Below, piece by piece: positions 1-12,146 of a stretch of 64,000 nucleotides of DNA. Under the pieces are notes generated by a model that was not told the DNA's origin, searched no databases, and saw only the letters and a program-made list of their open reading frames with translations. The stretch's first letter is position 1. Every line of letters starts with the position of its first letter. This stretch comes from Clavaria fumosa (lineage: Eukaryota > Basidiomycota > Agaricomycetes > Agaricales > Clavariaceae): positions 3,472,001 through 3,536,000 of the forward strand of contig OX637799.1 in NCBI GenBank assembly GCA_951802425.1, read 5' to 3'. Both the position numbers and the translations under genes were made by a program.

Positions 1-620
1 ACCTGTCTGGACAAAGGCTCACGAAGTTGATGTTGCTGGACGAGATCGATGACCTCGTCACAGTCAACAGCATAAAGATGACAAAGCCGATAAGTTTCTT
101 CGAGGTGAGAATCACGGACAGCACCAACGAGTTTTGCAAGATGAGGAGCCCCGGTAAGGAGGGCGGACGGAGTCGGTGGCATTGCCGGCCCCGCTGGCAT
201 AGACGGCAAGGTTGCTGAACGAGGTGGCCCGGACACAACGGGAGCGAGTATCTCACAGTAACGTCTCTCGAGTGCAGCCCATGCGGCCTGCTCGACAGGG
301 TTCTGGCCAGTACCACCCGGCGTACCTGGTCGGGATGGTGTTGGAGACTCTGGGAATGGAGGAGAGCCGATGCGGTCAACGAGAGGAGTATCCCGCAAAG
401 GGCCGGCCTGAGAGTGTGGAGGCTGATCTGCGGGCGGCTGTAGGCCATCGAGGAGAGCGGTGGCTTGCTCAAGGTAATCTTGGGCTTGCTCCGGGGTACA
501 GTTGAGACGGTGAAGCTCCCGCATGAGCTCAGAAACGTTGAGATGGCCCAGCTGAATGTGCTCGACCAGACCTTGCAGACGCTCAACCTGCGCACGAACA
601 TCCTCGGAACTGTGAGGCAT
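1..620 (-). CDS. Partial gene, retroelement ORF1/gag-like (N-terminal ~206 aa, continues beyond left edge)
   Basis: On the minus strand an uninterrupted reading frame starts at an ATG whose complement is 618-620 and runs off the window edge without a stop. An in-frame TAG lies upstream, so this ATG is the likely start. The N-terminal ~60 residues are charged and probably helical. A Pro-rich linker follows, with many Pro, Ser and Thr residues and Gly-Thr-Gly turns. The part nearest the edge returns to a helical segment rich in acidic and hydrophobic residues. The pyrimidine-rich sequence before the start (621-780) looks like a fungal 5' leader. I do not recognise a catalytic domain in the visible part. 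The general shape resembles gag-like first ORFs of basidiomycete retroelements, but it could equally be a host hypothetical protein. Confidence 0.4.
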   Translation of the reverse strand, partial: MPHSSEDVRAQVERLQGLVEHIQLGHLNVSELMRELHRLNCTPEQAQDYLEQATALLDGLQPPADQPPHSQAGPLRDTPLVDRIGSPPFPESPTPSRPGTPGGTGQNPVEQAAWAALERRYCEILAPVVSGPPRSATLPSMPAGPAMPPTPSALLTGAPHLAKLVGAVRDSHLEETYRLCHLYAVDCDEVIDLVQQHQLREPLSRQ

Positions 621-1072
621 CCGAAGGTTGTTGATGTCGGAGAAGAGAATCCGAAGAACTGATGAGTGATAAGTCTAGAGTAGTGAATGAGTGCGAAACG
701 CAGAATGAGCGTAGCGTGTCCAGGGTACTTACTAGAGAGATGCGAGTGACGAGCTAGCAAGAAGCGAAAGAGTCAGAGCGTATCTAGTAAGCCGCTGGGG
801 GGTCAGCGTTGCAGCTGAGCACGGGCACGGAGTGCGTACCGACACTGGGCTGCCTCAAGCTGGTGGGCGAAGGCAAGCAGTGCGGAGAGGGGGCCGCGCG
901 CACGGTCCTGTCTCAGCAAGTATCCGCTACGGGCCATAGCACGAGTGCGGAGACGGCGCGACGGCAGCGGCAGCGGCATGGCGCTGGCAAACAAGCGACA
1001 CTTGAGGCGGTGTCATTCGCATGCTGGGGCAGAGGCCTCAGAAAATGTTCCTTACCCTCGGAACCCCACCAC
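621..1072. other. Upstream region of the partial gene; no gene seen
   Basis: A CpG-rich stretch holding the presumed 5' leader of the minus-strand gene at 1-620. Short open frames occur on both strands, but none shows coding character, recognisable motifs or splice-compatible neighbours. It ends where the large palindrome begins. Confidence 0.4.
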
Positions 1073-2126
1073 ATCCTGTAGTTTTGATATATCATATGCA
1101 CCAATTTGATGCATTTGAGTGATGAACAATTAGCATCAATTGGTGCATGCACCTGATGTATCACTTTGGAGCATCTGATGCATTACCTCATTGAGTGTGG
1201 ATGGGTACATCTGATATATCATGATGCATCTGCCATAGCCATAGACAGTGAATGTATCATGCACACATAATGTTGATGTATCAGCATGTCAGCATCTGAT
1301 GTATTGTTGAAGCTGTTCTGGAAATTTGGCACTTCTGATATATGGACATCCAATACATCACTGCCAATGCTTATCCAAAAATGAATAAAAAAGCGAATTT
1401 ATTATCATCAAACTTAAACTTATTACTGTATTACAGTAATGACTAATATTAAGTCTATTTCTATTTAAATTCTATTTATTCACACTCTATCTCAAGTCTC
1501 AAACTTGGGAGAAAGTGGGGTGGGGAAGCAGGGCAAGTTGCTGTATTTATATGCCGCACTTTGTGGCTGTGCAAACGCGTGACATGGTAACACCTAATCA
1601 ACGTTACCATGTCACGCGTTTGCACAGCCACAAAGTGCGGCATATAAATACAGCAACTTGCCCTGCTTCCCCACCCCACTTTCTCCCAAGTGTGGGACTT
1701 GAGATAGAGTGTGAATAAATAGAATTTAAAGAGAAATAGACTTAATATTAGTCATTACTGTAATACAGTAATAAGTTTAAGTTTGATGATAATAAATTCA
1801 CTTTTTTATACATTTTTGGATAAGCATTGGCAGTGATGTATTGGATGTCCATGTTATATCAGAAGTGCCAAATTTCCAGAACAGCTTCAACAATACATCA
1901 GATGCTGACATGCTGATACATCAACATTATGTATGCATGATACATTCACTGTCTATGGCTATGGCAGATGCATCATGATATATCAGATGTACCATCCACA
2001 CTCAATGAGGAGGTAATGCATCAGATGCTCCAAAGTGATACATCAGGTGCATGCACCAATTGATGCTAATTGTTCATCACTCAAATGCATCAAATTGGTG
2101 CATATGATACATCAAAACTACAGGAT
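1073..2126. mobile_element. 1.05-kb palindromic foldback element (arms ~520 bp, 11-bp loop)
   Basis: The left arm (1073-1591) is repeated in reverse complement as the right arm (1603-2126), leaving only 11 nt unpaired (1592-1602). The identity shows in mirrored open frames encoding the same peptide on opposite strands (1476-1679 minus, 1515-1718 plus). The outer ends are ATCCTGTAGTTTTGAT and its complement. Each arm is AT-rich in its outer part and carries several copies of the palindromic decamer TGATRTATCA (for example near 1086, 1154, 1210 and 1270). The centre is GC-richer and contains CpG. No transposase is present, so this is a non-autonomous foldback or MITE-like unit. A clean target duplication is not visible; only an AT dinucleotide could flank both ends. 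Confidence 0.8.
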
Positions 2127-2943
2127 CGCCTGCGGAACCCACAATTACTTCGAGACATCAAAAGCCTAGCTGGAGCACCATGAAAGCCAAAAATAGTGTC
2201 TCTTCTTCCTTACAGTACCCTAGTGGTGAGTGCAATGAGTCAATGATTCACAGATTGCTGTAGGTAAATAATATAAAGTATTTCTGACAAATAGTTCAGT
2301 GTGTAAAGGTGTGCTAGGCTGTCTTTACCTTTGGTCATGTTCCAAGTGGGTGTTGTGCTCAGGTAGAATGCAAAATTTACTGAAATCCAATGCATACTTA
2401 GTAGTTTAACATTTGTCCCCATCAGATTCCATCTCCATCTTGTAGCCCTGTAGTTACACTTCCTGACTCCTGCACATTTACTTTGTAGCTATGAGCAGAT
2501 TCTGTAGTTTCAAAGTTTACTGGAGTTATCTCTGTCACTAGCATCACCCTGGACTTTTAGTATAAGTGCTCATAGACTAAGGCTCTAGCTAGTCAGTCTG
2601 AATACCAACTCTGCATCCTCCTGCTCTTGCATTATCCAAAACCTGTCTTGTGAGACTAAGGGGTGAGATGCATTGTATGCAACAAAGTTTGCCAGTTGAT
2701 TTGAGACTCACTTGAAAAAGCAAAACCTAATGTTCAACATAGAGTGGATGTACTGCAGCAAACACCTACTCCCTTTGATACATGTGAGATGATTGAAGAA
2801 GCATTGGACAGCACAGCCCACAAGGATGAGAACATCGAAGATTAGAAAATTGATCAATTACTAGTAGCATTTACTACAGTACAGAAAATGTACAGAGAAT
2901 GATAAAAATACATGACCGAAGATGCAACAAAAACTAGGTGCGA
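2127..2943. other. Intergenic, no gene seen
   Basis: AT-rich sequence between the palindrome and the 3' end of the RIF1 gene. Stop codons are frequent in all frames and no homology or repeat structure was recognised. The right end should hold the RIF1 3' UTR. Confidence 0.4.
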
Positions 2944-5900
2944 TTAAACTCTTATTGATCTCCGACGAGCCGCGACATCCCGGGTGGGGGAAACAATCGA
3001 GTCGTCACTTGGTGGATCGCATTCAAACCACCTAGGCTCAGGTGATGTAAGGTGATCAGGCGTCACTTGTCCCAAATGCGGACCATCGTCACTCGAAGCC
3101 TCAGACTCGATCTCTTCCGCCTCACAAAGCGACGAGTCTACTTCTGAGCCTAAATCGGAAAGAAGTGATTCGCCCGCAATAAGCACATGAGGAAATCAAA
3201 ATGTAGAGGCAACACAACTCACATGGTGGGGATGTCACAATCTTCCTCCGCCTGTGCGTCACTACCGCCACGTTATCGCTACGTCGCTTCAGGCGGCCCG
3301 ACTTCGCCACCGGCTCATCCACTATAGCCTCCGCTTCCGTTTCGCTGATGTACCCTCGATCGATCAAAGCCCGACCTCGCACCTTCTTATTATGCCTATT
3401 CCGACTCCTAATCAAGTCCATCGTTGGCAGCTCCACTGCGTCCATGAAGACGCCAGGACGGCGTATCCGTTCGCACGAAATCGGCGCCATCTTCCTATGT
3501 TCCACCGTCGATGTCGATGCCGTCCCAAACACCTCTCCCACCAGCGTTGTCGCGTCGTAAAAAGCGATGCCCTTCACAAGATTCTCCACGACGGTGCGCT
3601 CATCCTCGCTCTCGCTCTCGTCGTCCGCCGGTGTTGGCGGCGGCGAAACAGCCTGCGTCGAGGTTGCCTCCGTCTTACCCTTCTTCGCTGCTCTTTCAAC
3701 CCTTCCAGCCGCATCCTCATGATCGATGTTACGACGATGGCGCTTGCCCAACGACATAGGTAACGGCGTGTGCTCCACCGTAAGATCAGGCCACGAGTCC
3801 TCGTCGCTCGACCCGTCGGACAAGCAGGGATCATCAGAACGACCTAAATTATAAATGCCGGACGAGTGGGATGCCGGTTCAACACAAGCCGTGAAACCCT
3901 GCACGTCCCTTAAAACAGATGTCCTTGGCATCGGAGGAACGAGCCGGCTGATCCCAACGAGGAACCCACTAGACGACGGCGTCATGTAACTTTTGGGCGT
4001 CCGGATCGGGCAGATCGCAGAGGGAGATTCTGGCCGTTGTATGACGGGCGTGCTCGGATATATAGATTCGTTCGGCGTGATAGGCAAATCAGGCTCGGGC
4101 ACATCAGACTCGGCGAGTACGCAAGGAGTGTCGCATATCTTTTCCCCAAACACATCTTCCAGTTTATTTTTCGATAATGAATCCTGGAGGACCACAATTT
4201 GGTTCTGTTCCTCTTTGTCTTGAACAGCGTTCCTTTTATCTTGCGGAGCAGCCCCGCTGGCCAGTGACCTTGCTATTACTGATTCCTGTTGGACCGTATC
4301 GGAGTGAGTCATCGCATCGTCGGCACATTTCTCATTGTTCTTGTTATGTACGGAGTTAAGGCACGCCTGGATGTGTCCAGGCCACCTCCTGGCTGGTTCA
4401 TGAAGTTGCGCAAATGTCGCTGACCAAAATCCGCCGAAGAGCTCGATGGCAACCGCGATAACGTAGGGTCGCCCACAGAACGGCGCACTCAATATCGGTG
4501 AGAACGTCTCCAGCGTTTCGATGCTGAGCGGTAGCGACCGTAAGCTGACGAGGAGCGTTTGATATAGCGGAAGGACCTGAGGTGCACTTTCGCATGAGCC
4601 ATCCAGCAAAAAACTAAAGAACGAGCATTCTATTCAACGCACGTTGAACGTGTAATCATCCTGACAGACACACTCGTGCTCATCCGTCAACCAGACACAC
4701 AGGCCATCCTGCACCATCTCAAGCATTGCAGAGACAAGCCCAGTGGGACACGCGTCCACGACCCGCGTAAATGACCGAATCAACCACATAGACGTGATCT
4801 TGCTTTTCGGTTCGGGAGGGTAGCTCGAGACGAGCACATCATTGATGTAAGCGAACAGGAAATCTGGGAGCTGGCGTGCACACGTTATGTCGAGGTGCGT
4901 TATGAGCAAGTCAGCGACGCGCGTGTGGGATGCAGACGCGGGATAGTCATTATGTGCGACCGAGTCCGCGACGTGGTCGAGGACGTCAGACGCCTCGATC
5001 CCGGCACCCTCGCCTTTCTCTACCGTGAACCGCAGGAGTTCTTCCCAGGCATCGCACTCGTCATTACTCAGATTCCATCCCTTGTTTTCACTGTGAATAG
5101 GAAGGGGTATTAGGACGGCCATCATATAGGTTCAAGGAACTCGCACACGAATGGAACCCCGAGCAAGAACAGCGATCCCTCCCATGTGGCGTCGGCATCC
5201 GCCCGCCATCGCGCTGCAAAGCAGCCCCATAGCACCGCAAGGGACTTCTCACGTATACGTGGCTTCTCATCTCCATTATTGACTTTATTCCCCCAGAGTG
5301 TCTCCATCTCCTCTATATCGCAGGCAAGAACGTCTGCGCAGAATAGTGCCCATTGCCTGCGCCCCTCGTCGGCATCCTCTGGCAGGTCGCTTTCAACCTC
5401 AAGCAAAGTCTCCAGAAGTCGATGGTTCCATTTATTGAGCGAGTGATGCGGAATCACGTCCCGTGCAGCCTTCCAGAGGCCGTGCACGACAGGAAGCTTC
5501 AACTCGGGTTTCGGCCCGAGTCGTGTGGTGCCTTCGGCATGCGCGATAGTGACACGAGGGTCTTCAATGATCGTGGTGATCGTCCTAATACTTTTTCTTG
5601 CAAAAACACTCAGCTGCTCCTCGTTATCTGGAAAATCATTCAGTTGATATTGGAAAGAATACCGATGCGGACCATGGACCTTGAACAATGGTGAGCCTTG
5701 CGCCCAGCAGCTTCTTCCAAATCATAGTCACTTTAGTCTATTAAATTGAAATGCTTCAGTCGACCAATGACAAATTACCAGAACTTCACAAACACGCACC
5801 GGTAGAGGGGCGCCTGGATCACAGGTCACGCTCCTCATTATTTTTATCCACATCTCTATCACCCTGTTATATATACATTCGTCTTGAATTTCTTCACGCG

Positions 5901-7890
5901 TGAGGGGTCGGACGTCTCCCATCAACATGCATCGTTCGTACATGGGCTTCACAATCGTCTGCAATGCATTGAACTCGGCCGAGAGCAGGCCGGGGTATGC
6001 CGTGAAGATAGGCCGTGCGAGCAGCCGTGCATCGTCCCATTTTGGTGTAGGCGCGTCTACTTTGGCCATATGCCACAGGACGTCAACCGCCTCGCTGCAG
6101 ACGACCCCGCCCGCATGAATCATGCTGTTTAGCGTAAACAGGACCTGCCACATCTCGTCGTAGCCAATACAGCCGTCAGCGTGATGGCCTAGGAGCGCGG
6201 CGATCATCGCAGTCCCGGTCCCGCCTTCCAATTCGCCTACCACAATCTTGAAATAATCGTCGTCGGTTTCGTATTTAAGCGTTTCCTTCTCGCCCAAACA
6301 GTCACTATCCTTATTCTGATCCTCGTCATCGTCATCCTCGGGCAACGGCGGCCGAAAATACGTCCAGACGAAGCACCGCCACACGATGCAAGCAATCAGG
6401 CGGACATTGCCGTTTTCGTGGCGCCGCGCGAGGTTGAGCAGCGCCTGAATGACTGTCATTGCGTTCGAATTGGTCCTGAACCCCCCGCCGATGAGGACAA
6501 TGAGACTTGCGAGGACGCAGAGCGCCCAGATCGGGCCTTGTGCCACGTGTGGTGGCTCAGTGGCGATGAGCGTCGTCCGGAGCGTGCGGATGATACAGGT
6601 TTCTGAGAGCGGTAGCAATATTTCCGGATCGGGCGCAGGCGCAGTGGTGAGGAGAAAGGAGCAAGCCATCTCCGACACGCGAGTGTGCAACGCGGTGTAC
6701 CGCTGGCTCGTAAGTCCCATCACGAAGCCGCCAAGTGCGTAGCAGGCCTGCACGCGCAGCGCCATCGTAGATGCAAGGAGGTTGGCGAAGACGGACGGGA
6801 TCAGCTCTGCGAAGGCTGGCACGAACGTGGACGGCTGGTAAACCGAAAGTTCATGGACGGCCTATTGATATAATTAGCACGATTGGTATTATTCATTCAC
6901 ATACGGTGCTGGATTTTTACCTTCAGACCGTCGCTTGCAGACCCCTTCTTGCCCTCTTTGCCAAGTTCACCCTCGATGCCGCGCCGGAGCGCATAGGTGA
7001 TGCGGTTTCTTGCGGGGACAAGGAGTTTGGAAGGCAAACGTTGGACTTGGAGCACCCAAATAGCTAGGGCGTAGGTCTTGCGCGCGTTTGGAGTGGGCAG
7101 TTCAGGTGCGAGGGGGATGGCCAGGACTTGAGTCAGTAACTCTGCTAGTTGAGTATCTTGTTGCAAAGTCGTCAGCAGGTCTGCATGGGAGATGATTCCA
7201 CATACCACTCAAGAGGTGTGAGAGAGGCGGCAAGGCGAGGACCAGACCGAGCAACTTCAGAACAGCGTGGCACGTAGTGCAGAGGTCACGAGCATGTTTA
7301 ACCTGTTCCGCGCTCATACCCTTCTTCCGCTTCGGACTGCTTTGAGGAGACGGTAGGTGCAAACATTCATGTTCAGGTAAATCAAGACCCGCTGGTGAAA
7401 AGGTGGGATCCACCAAGGCTTTGCCAACGTCTCGGATGATGGCATCGACAAAAGCAATCATGTTATTCTTCATGGGTTGGAAGAGTGCCCACGAAATGTC
7501 CAGCTGAGGGGCGATGACCATAACCGCTTTAATGCGTGCAGCCAGTATGGAGTAAGCTTCAACAAGGTCGCGCAGAGACGCGTCGGGCGAAATGATACGC
7601 GAAACAGGATGCTCAAGGTAGTGTACGTCTGACCTAGGATCCAAGGGTTCTGGAGTGGTTTCGCGATTGTTCAAGTCTGCGTCCTGTAGAGGAAGCACCT
7701 GATAGGAGGTCTTCTTAAGAATGGATTTTAAAGGAGCTTTGTTGGTGCTGGGCGGCTCTGGGTATCGAGTTGGGCTTCCCGTCACGGTGTGATATACATT
7801 GTGTGCCGACCAAGCTACGCGTGAGCCGACGAGAGGGCGGTTTTCCTTGTCACGATGAGAAGTGGCAGGTGGAGTGAGTAGGAGAGACAT
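2944..7890 (-). CDS. rif1: RIF1 orthologue (Rif1 N-terminal HEAT-repeat protein), 8 exons, 1519 aa
   Basis: RIF1 is a nuclear telomere, replication-timing and repair factor that recruits protein phosphatase 1 (PP1) to chromatin. Exons deduced by hand are 7890-7206, 7156-6921, 6861-5779, 5737-5663, 5613-5147, 5090-4674, 4613-3223 and 3149-2944. They sum to 4560 nt and every junction closes in phase. Introns are short, about 41-73 nt, with GT and AG ends. Residues from about 90 to 850 are helical repeats of the Rif1_N type (exons 1-5). The C-terminal half is acidic and Ser/Pro-rich with basic clusters, as expected of a disordered region. A PP1-docking RVxF-type motif, RVAW, lies at residues 24-27, and SILK lies at residues 56-59. 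The start was chosen because it is the first ATG of the frame and gives both motifs. It is a single-copy-type host gene with normal CpG content, unlike the flanking repeats. No disabling change was seen. Confidence 0.85.
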
Positions 7891-9402
7891 GGCAGGAGAT
7901 ACTAGGGAGTGCCAGGTAGTGTAGAAAAGGGAGGATGGATGAGGAGGATAAGGGAGTGGCTAAGCGAGCGCGCGTTACATGACTTGGTATCAACACAGCC
8001 AAACGCATAAACGGGATGCACGCGTTATTTGGCTCTGTGTCGTGTTGCGGAGTCCGGGATGACGAAGCACTGTTTTTTTTGGACGTTTCTAAAGTTGGCC
8101 GAAAGTTGCACAAGACAGGGCATTCCTTTCGCCGTTCATGTACGGGTAGGAATTCGTACTCCGGCACAGAGATCTCGACTACCATCACCGATGCCATGCT
8201 CTCGCAGCGACGCTACACCCGCCCTTATTAACAAGCAAGGAGAATGAGACCACACGTGGAAGAAGACAATCAGTTCTAAGGTGGTCCGGAGAAATCCTCA
8301 GCGGTAGGGTCACGCCACTGCTTCAACGGTAAGGCAATTGATAGCCAACTCAACGTTCAGGAAATACGTGATAGTATACCGCACAGTGATCTAGCAGTGC
8401 TTACCTGCCTTTACTACGCCGATCTGGTCGCGAACTTTCCAACAAGTGGGGAGGAAAAAGTCTCAGCATGAGCTAAATCAAAAGCGACGAGTGCGGGTTC
8501 CTCCACTGCCAATTGCGCCACCGAAAGCAATGCCATCTACTATACCTCTTGCGGTGCAGAACCGGGCAAAGCAGCCATTGCGACGCTTCATTTGCGCCAC
8601 TCGCGCGATCCGGAGCACCACAGACCGGATCTCCGGTGCCCACGCCAAAACGCGTTGTCCCAAATACGCTTTTCTTCCTTGATCGGGCTGGCATGCGGCG
8701 ATAAGGCAGGGCGGGAGGGAGCCGCCCATCGACGAGCTCCAAGCACACCGCTCCTCTAGACATTGTCATCTCATTCCAAGTTAGAGAAAGTGACCCCTCC
8801 CGACACGACCTAGGGGATCAAAGATGCTCATGTGATGATCCTATCTGGCAGATAAATGAGAGGCTTGACCTGGTCATTTCCACTGCACACTACAGGATGT
8901 TGCCCGTCGTAATTCGACTATAGGAGAGGCTGGCAGGCAGATTTCTCTTTCTCAGCGCGTCAACAGGCGAGTAACCTTCTGTCCTTGTTCTGATCTCGGG
9001 ATCAGAATTATGCTTCTCGGAACCAATAGATAGGATTAGGCTGAGTTCTTCGTGACGACTTTCTATCGCGTACTCGGCTCATGATCCCCGGTCGAAGAGT
9101 GACACGCGGGATTGATCGTGCAAAGGAAGCTTTACCTAGCTTCTTGAGCCAAGGGGTCGCAGTCATTTCCGGCGCTGGATCCGATTGGTGCATTCACTCA
9201 CTCGTTCGGGATTGGAAAGAATAAAGACGAGATTGGCCTCTGTAATCTTTGAGGTCACCAGTCTCATGTCTGGAGTACAAATAGCTCAGCTCGCGATGGG
9301 AGTTGATGACAACATTCGCATACCTTTTCTTCTCGCGATACATTCAGACCCATCTCTAACAACGCCGCACGTTCTTCACTTTCATATCGACATCACATTT
9401 TT
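7891..9402. other. Intergenic region upstream of two divergent host genes; no supported gene
   Basis: This region separates the RIF1 start (7890, minus) from the secreted-protein start (9403, plus) and so should hold both promoters. Open frames at 8029-8247, 8446-8682 and 8473-8769 are CpG-rich but overlap in several frames, lack recognisable motifs and do not join through convincing introns. A small unrecognised gene around 8450-8770 cannot be excluded. Confidence 0.4.
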
Positions 9403-9977
9403 ATGGCGACAGTAATCATGCTACCCACGACCTTCTTCGCCACTCTCGTCTTCACCTTATTCGCTGCCTTTGCGTTGGTCACTTCGGCGCCACTGGCCCT
9501 GCGCGACGTCTTTGTACCCCATGTACTCGAGCCCAATGTCAGGTCAGTGTGGAAGATAGGGAACTACTACAACGTGACGTGGTGCGTATTCACCGATATT
9601 GCAACAACATATGCCGATTATTTCTTTCTCTGCGAGTGCAGGGACATCACCAACGCCCCTAAACATATCACCAATAAGGTAGGCATGATCGTGCTGCGCA
9701 ACAACGGCTCTTTATTACTTGGTACGTGGCGAAAAGCCGGATAAACATGAGTCTTCTAATTGAATTGTCGTCCAGACCAGGCTCTCGCGACCAACTTTGC
9801 CATCACGGCTGGAAAAATGCCCGTCAAGGTGCCCAATGTCCCATCAGGCCACTACTGCGTCGTTGGTGAGTAGATGAGTTTTGCACACTATGTGACGCTC
9901 TTTTGATCGCCTCTCTTGGGTTCGTAGTGATTGGAGACTCTGGCAATTGCGGCCAGACGTTCAAGATCGAGGCGTAA
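9403..9977 (+). CDS. Small secreted Kre9/Knh1-like (Ser-Thr-rich GPI-anchor family) domain protein, 3 exons, 152 aa
   Basis: Exons 9403-9721, 9776-9865 and 9928-9977 join in phase (459 nt). The donors are GTACGT and GTGAGT, and the acceptors are CCAG and GTAG. The N-terminus has a hydrophobic signal peptide core, ending near an Ala-Pro at about residue 30. A second ATG at 9418 gives a tighter signal peptide and may be the true start. The mature part looks like the immunoglobulin-like fold of the Kre9/Knh1 N-terminal family: a Val-Trp...Tyr-Asn-Val-Thr-Trp strand, a central Asn-Gly-Ser turn, a Val-Pro-Asn-Val-Pro-Ser-Gly turn, and a C-terminal Gly-Asp-Ser-Gly-Asn segment. Family members are secreted cell-wall or GPI-anchored proteins linked to beta-glucan. 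This one is short and lacks the Ser/Thr-rich tail and GPI signal, so it is probably soluble. Confidence 0.7.
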
Positions 9978-10744
9978 ATGCTTCTCTTATCTACAATATT
10001 CCCATTTTACATCATGAGCAACTATTACAAACTGCACATGACGACTTCAGGACCTAGTTCGATCCTTATTCCTCTTCGCACCTGTGCTTACAAGGACCAC
10101 CGCATACTTACTGTATAGATCAATATTTCTCTCCTCATCCGCATCACAGACTACGCATACGACGAGTACTGACCCTTTTCTCTTTCTCGTTCCCTGTAAA
10201 ATGCATTAACTAACACGGAATCAAAAGGCACAGCTGTAATCTCTCTTGCTTGCGACCGTTTTGTAACGCTGATGTGGCCGTCTCGCGGCCAAAGTCGCTA
10301 TTATCAATTCGAACCACATTTCATTAGTCCTGAGTCATTCTAAGCTTGAGATGTACGGCTGGGCCTATTGCTGTGACCCGGGATACAACCATATTCGCAT
10401 TCTAAAGCTATATTCGTTGAATGATTTTCCATTCCCTCTCCTCCAGTCCTGACTGTCACCCAGCTTGACACTTCATCTTTGGGCACTTGTCCCATTCAAG
10501 GGCATCCCTCCCAGAGGTCCATATGTAGTACCTGTATGCCCAAATATGGACGTCTATGTTTGGGCAGGCATAGCAACTTGGTTTGATGAAAGGCTATGTT
10601 TATGTCTGCAGTTAGCCCCACATTCCTTTTCTTTCTTCCTGTTTATACTCACTTTGGGGCATTGCCCTCTGCTGGAGTATGCTACTGGTGTCCCTGTCTC
10701 TATGTCCCTGCCATTGCTGCTTCTACATATGCTATGGGCCACTG
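9978..10744. other. Intergenic, no gene seen
   Basis: The first part is probably the 3' UTR of the secreted-protein gene. From about 10440 the sequence becomes CpG-poor and repeat-like, grading into the LTR remnant that follows. No coding or RNA feature was recognised. Confidence 0.4.
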
Positions 10745-11170
10745 TGTTAAAGTCTGATACTTTGCTCCAAAGAGGCAGTGTAGAGGAGACAAGAGGGCAA
10801 GGGCAAAGCCAGAGCAGAGCAGAGTCCAGTCAGAGTCCAGATGGGAGTTGTGTGGGAAGCTCTCCTCTACACAAAGGAAAAGCTAGATGGTCAGAGGGTG
10901 GGACTGTGCCCTTCACTTATGGGTTGTGCCACCACATGTATATGTGTCCCAATTTAACCTTGCTGGTACTTTGCTTTCCAAGACAAGGAAGGACAAAGTC
11001 TGAAGGGAAATTGCCTGGAGTCTGTCAGAGTCCACTGGAGTTTTGTGGAACTCATCAGGACTGTTAAGAACAGCAAGGACAAAGTCCCTTACAAGTGACA
11101 AGGACCAGAAATCATGTTAATATTCAAACTGAGGATCATGGAGATACATGAGGGGTTTATATGCTACTAG
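10745..11170 (-). repeat. Degenerate, CpG-depleted LTR remnant of the 725-bp LTR family
   Basis: The order of short matches follows that of the LTR at 21187-21911: a CAGAGTCCAG-rich part, a CTTATGGG...GTGCCAC...GTATAT...GTGTCCC block, and finally TTAATATTCAAACTGAGGA. Most differences are CG changed to TG or CA. The left end and far right end are too decayed to place exactly. Orientation is given relative to the LTR reading TG...CA. Confidence 0.55.
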
Positions 11171-11567
11171 GGTAGGGCATAGGGCAGACTGTGAAACATG
11201 AATATATCAAATATCTAAAGCAATTTCACATCAGCAAAATGCTAGCTGGACTGTAGCATACCATACTTGTATATCACACAAAGTGCTTGATAGTGTGTAA
11301 GTGTGAGTATAGAAATGTCCCTGGTAGGTATGAAGGTCTATGTACCGGTAGAGCATATGTGGGCATAAGTATGGAACATGCCTTGTAGGTATAGAGGTCT
11401 ATGTACTGGTATGGACATGTGAGGGTAAGCAAGGTACGCACTGCACTGGCAACATTGATTTTCATAAACAATGCTGTTGGTTCCTTGACAGAGATGAAAA
11501 ACAGTGTTTCTTTCATCTCTATACCATTCTCAAGGATAGACAAACTCCTCTCATTAATGAAATTGGG
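11171..11567. other. Repeat-like spacer, no gene seen
   Basis: CpG-poor sequence containing a loose duplication: the words TATGTACTGGTA and GGACATGTG/GAACATG recur around 11340-11430. No coding region was recognised. Confidence 0.3.
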
Positions 11568-12146
11568 GTGGAGTCAAACTTTGTTGCATCTCATTTCCCT
11601 GAAGCAAAATGGATTTCTCAAGTTTCTGCAGAAGATTGCCCAATTGGAGCCCCAAGAGTTCAGAGGAATCTTTTTTTGCATGGCTGCAGCATTATCTCTG
11701 AAGCATCACCAGCTGCTCTATATGTCAACACCTCTCCACACATATCTTCCATAACCATTCAGCAGGCTGCTCAGCAGTTCCACCTGCATGATCTTCAAGG
11801 TGCCCTTGGAGATATGCTATCTGGGATGTCATACTCTGAAAGGCATGGACAGCGCATATCTCCCCCTAATTGCCACCTTCCATTTAACTGCTTGAATGTG
11901 TGGTTCAACTTCAAGATACAACTGAAGTCACAACAAGACATGGATATTATGTGCCCTCCATCAACAGTCCAAGCACTACCACCCAGTGACCAGTTGCCTT
12001 TTGGATGTTGCAATGCTGTCTTTGTTGGGAGGCCTGAGGATGTTAATCACACTGTTCAGTCCAAAAAGGACGCTAATATCGTACCACCCACAAAGTACAC
12101 CAGTACATATTTAGTGTTTCGGCCGGCCTTGGCCAAGATAACATAG
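11568..12146 (+). pseudogene. Fragment of a Plavaka-like transposon protein (DUF6830-like C-terminal region)
   Basis: An open frame of 192 codons resembles the C-terminal region found downstream of Plavaka-type (CACTA-related) transposases in Agaricomycetes. Features are an LPF...VW motif followed by a Lys/Gln-rich helix, then a Pro-Pro-Ser...LPFG...CN segment and a final hydrophobic FRP strand. No catalytic part is present upstream, so it is a truncated remnant. It abuts the GGCC satellite directly, which may mark an old element end. The assignment rests on remembered family pattern only. Confidence 0.45.

Noticed and set aside
3254..3763. Plus-strand ORF of 169 codons within RIF1 exon 7
   Set aside because: Shadow of the phase-consistent RIF1 minus-strand exon.
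5663..5737. Frameshift in RIF1 between the third and fifth coding blocks
   Set aside because: A 25-codon exon (5737-5663) and a 49-nt intron ending GAGCAG restore the frame exactly, so no mutation needs to be assumed.
8446..8769. Possible small gene upstream of RIF1
   Set aside because: Three overlapping frames are open on both strands through base composition; no splice-linked continuation or motif was found, so it is mentioned only as a possibility.
10465..11067. 200-codon plus-strand ORF as a gene
   Set aside because: Most of it overlaps the decayed LTR remnant and it has no recognisable domain.
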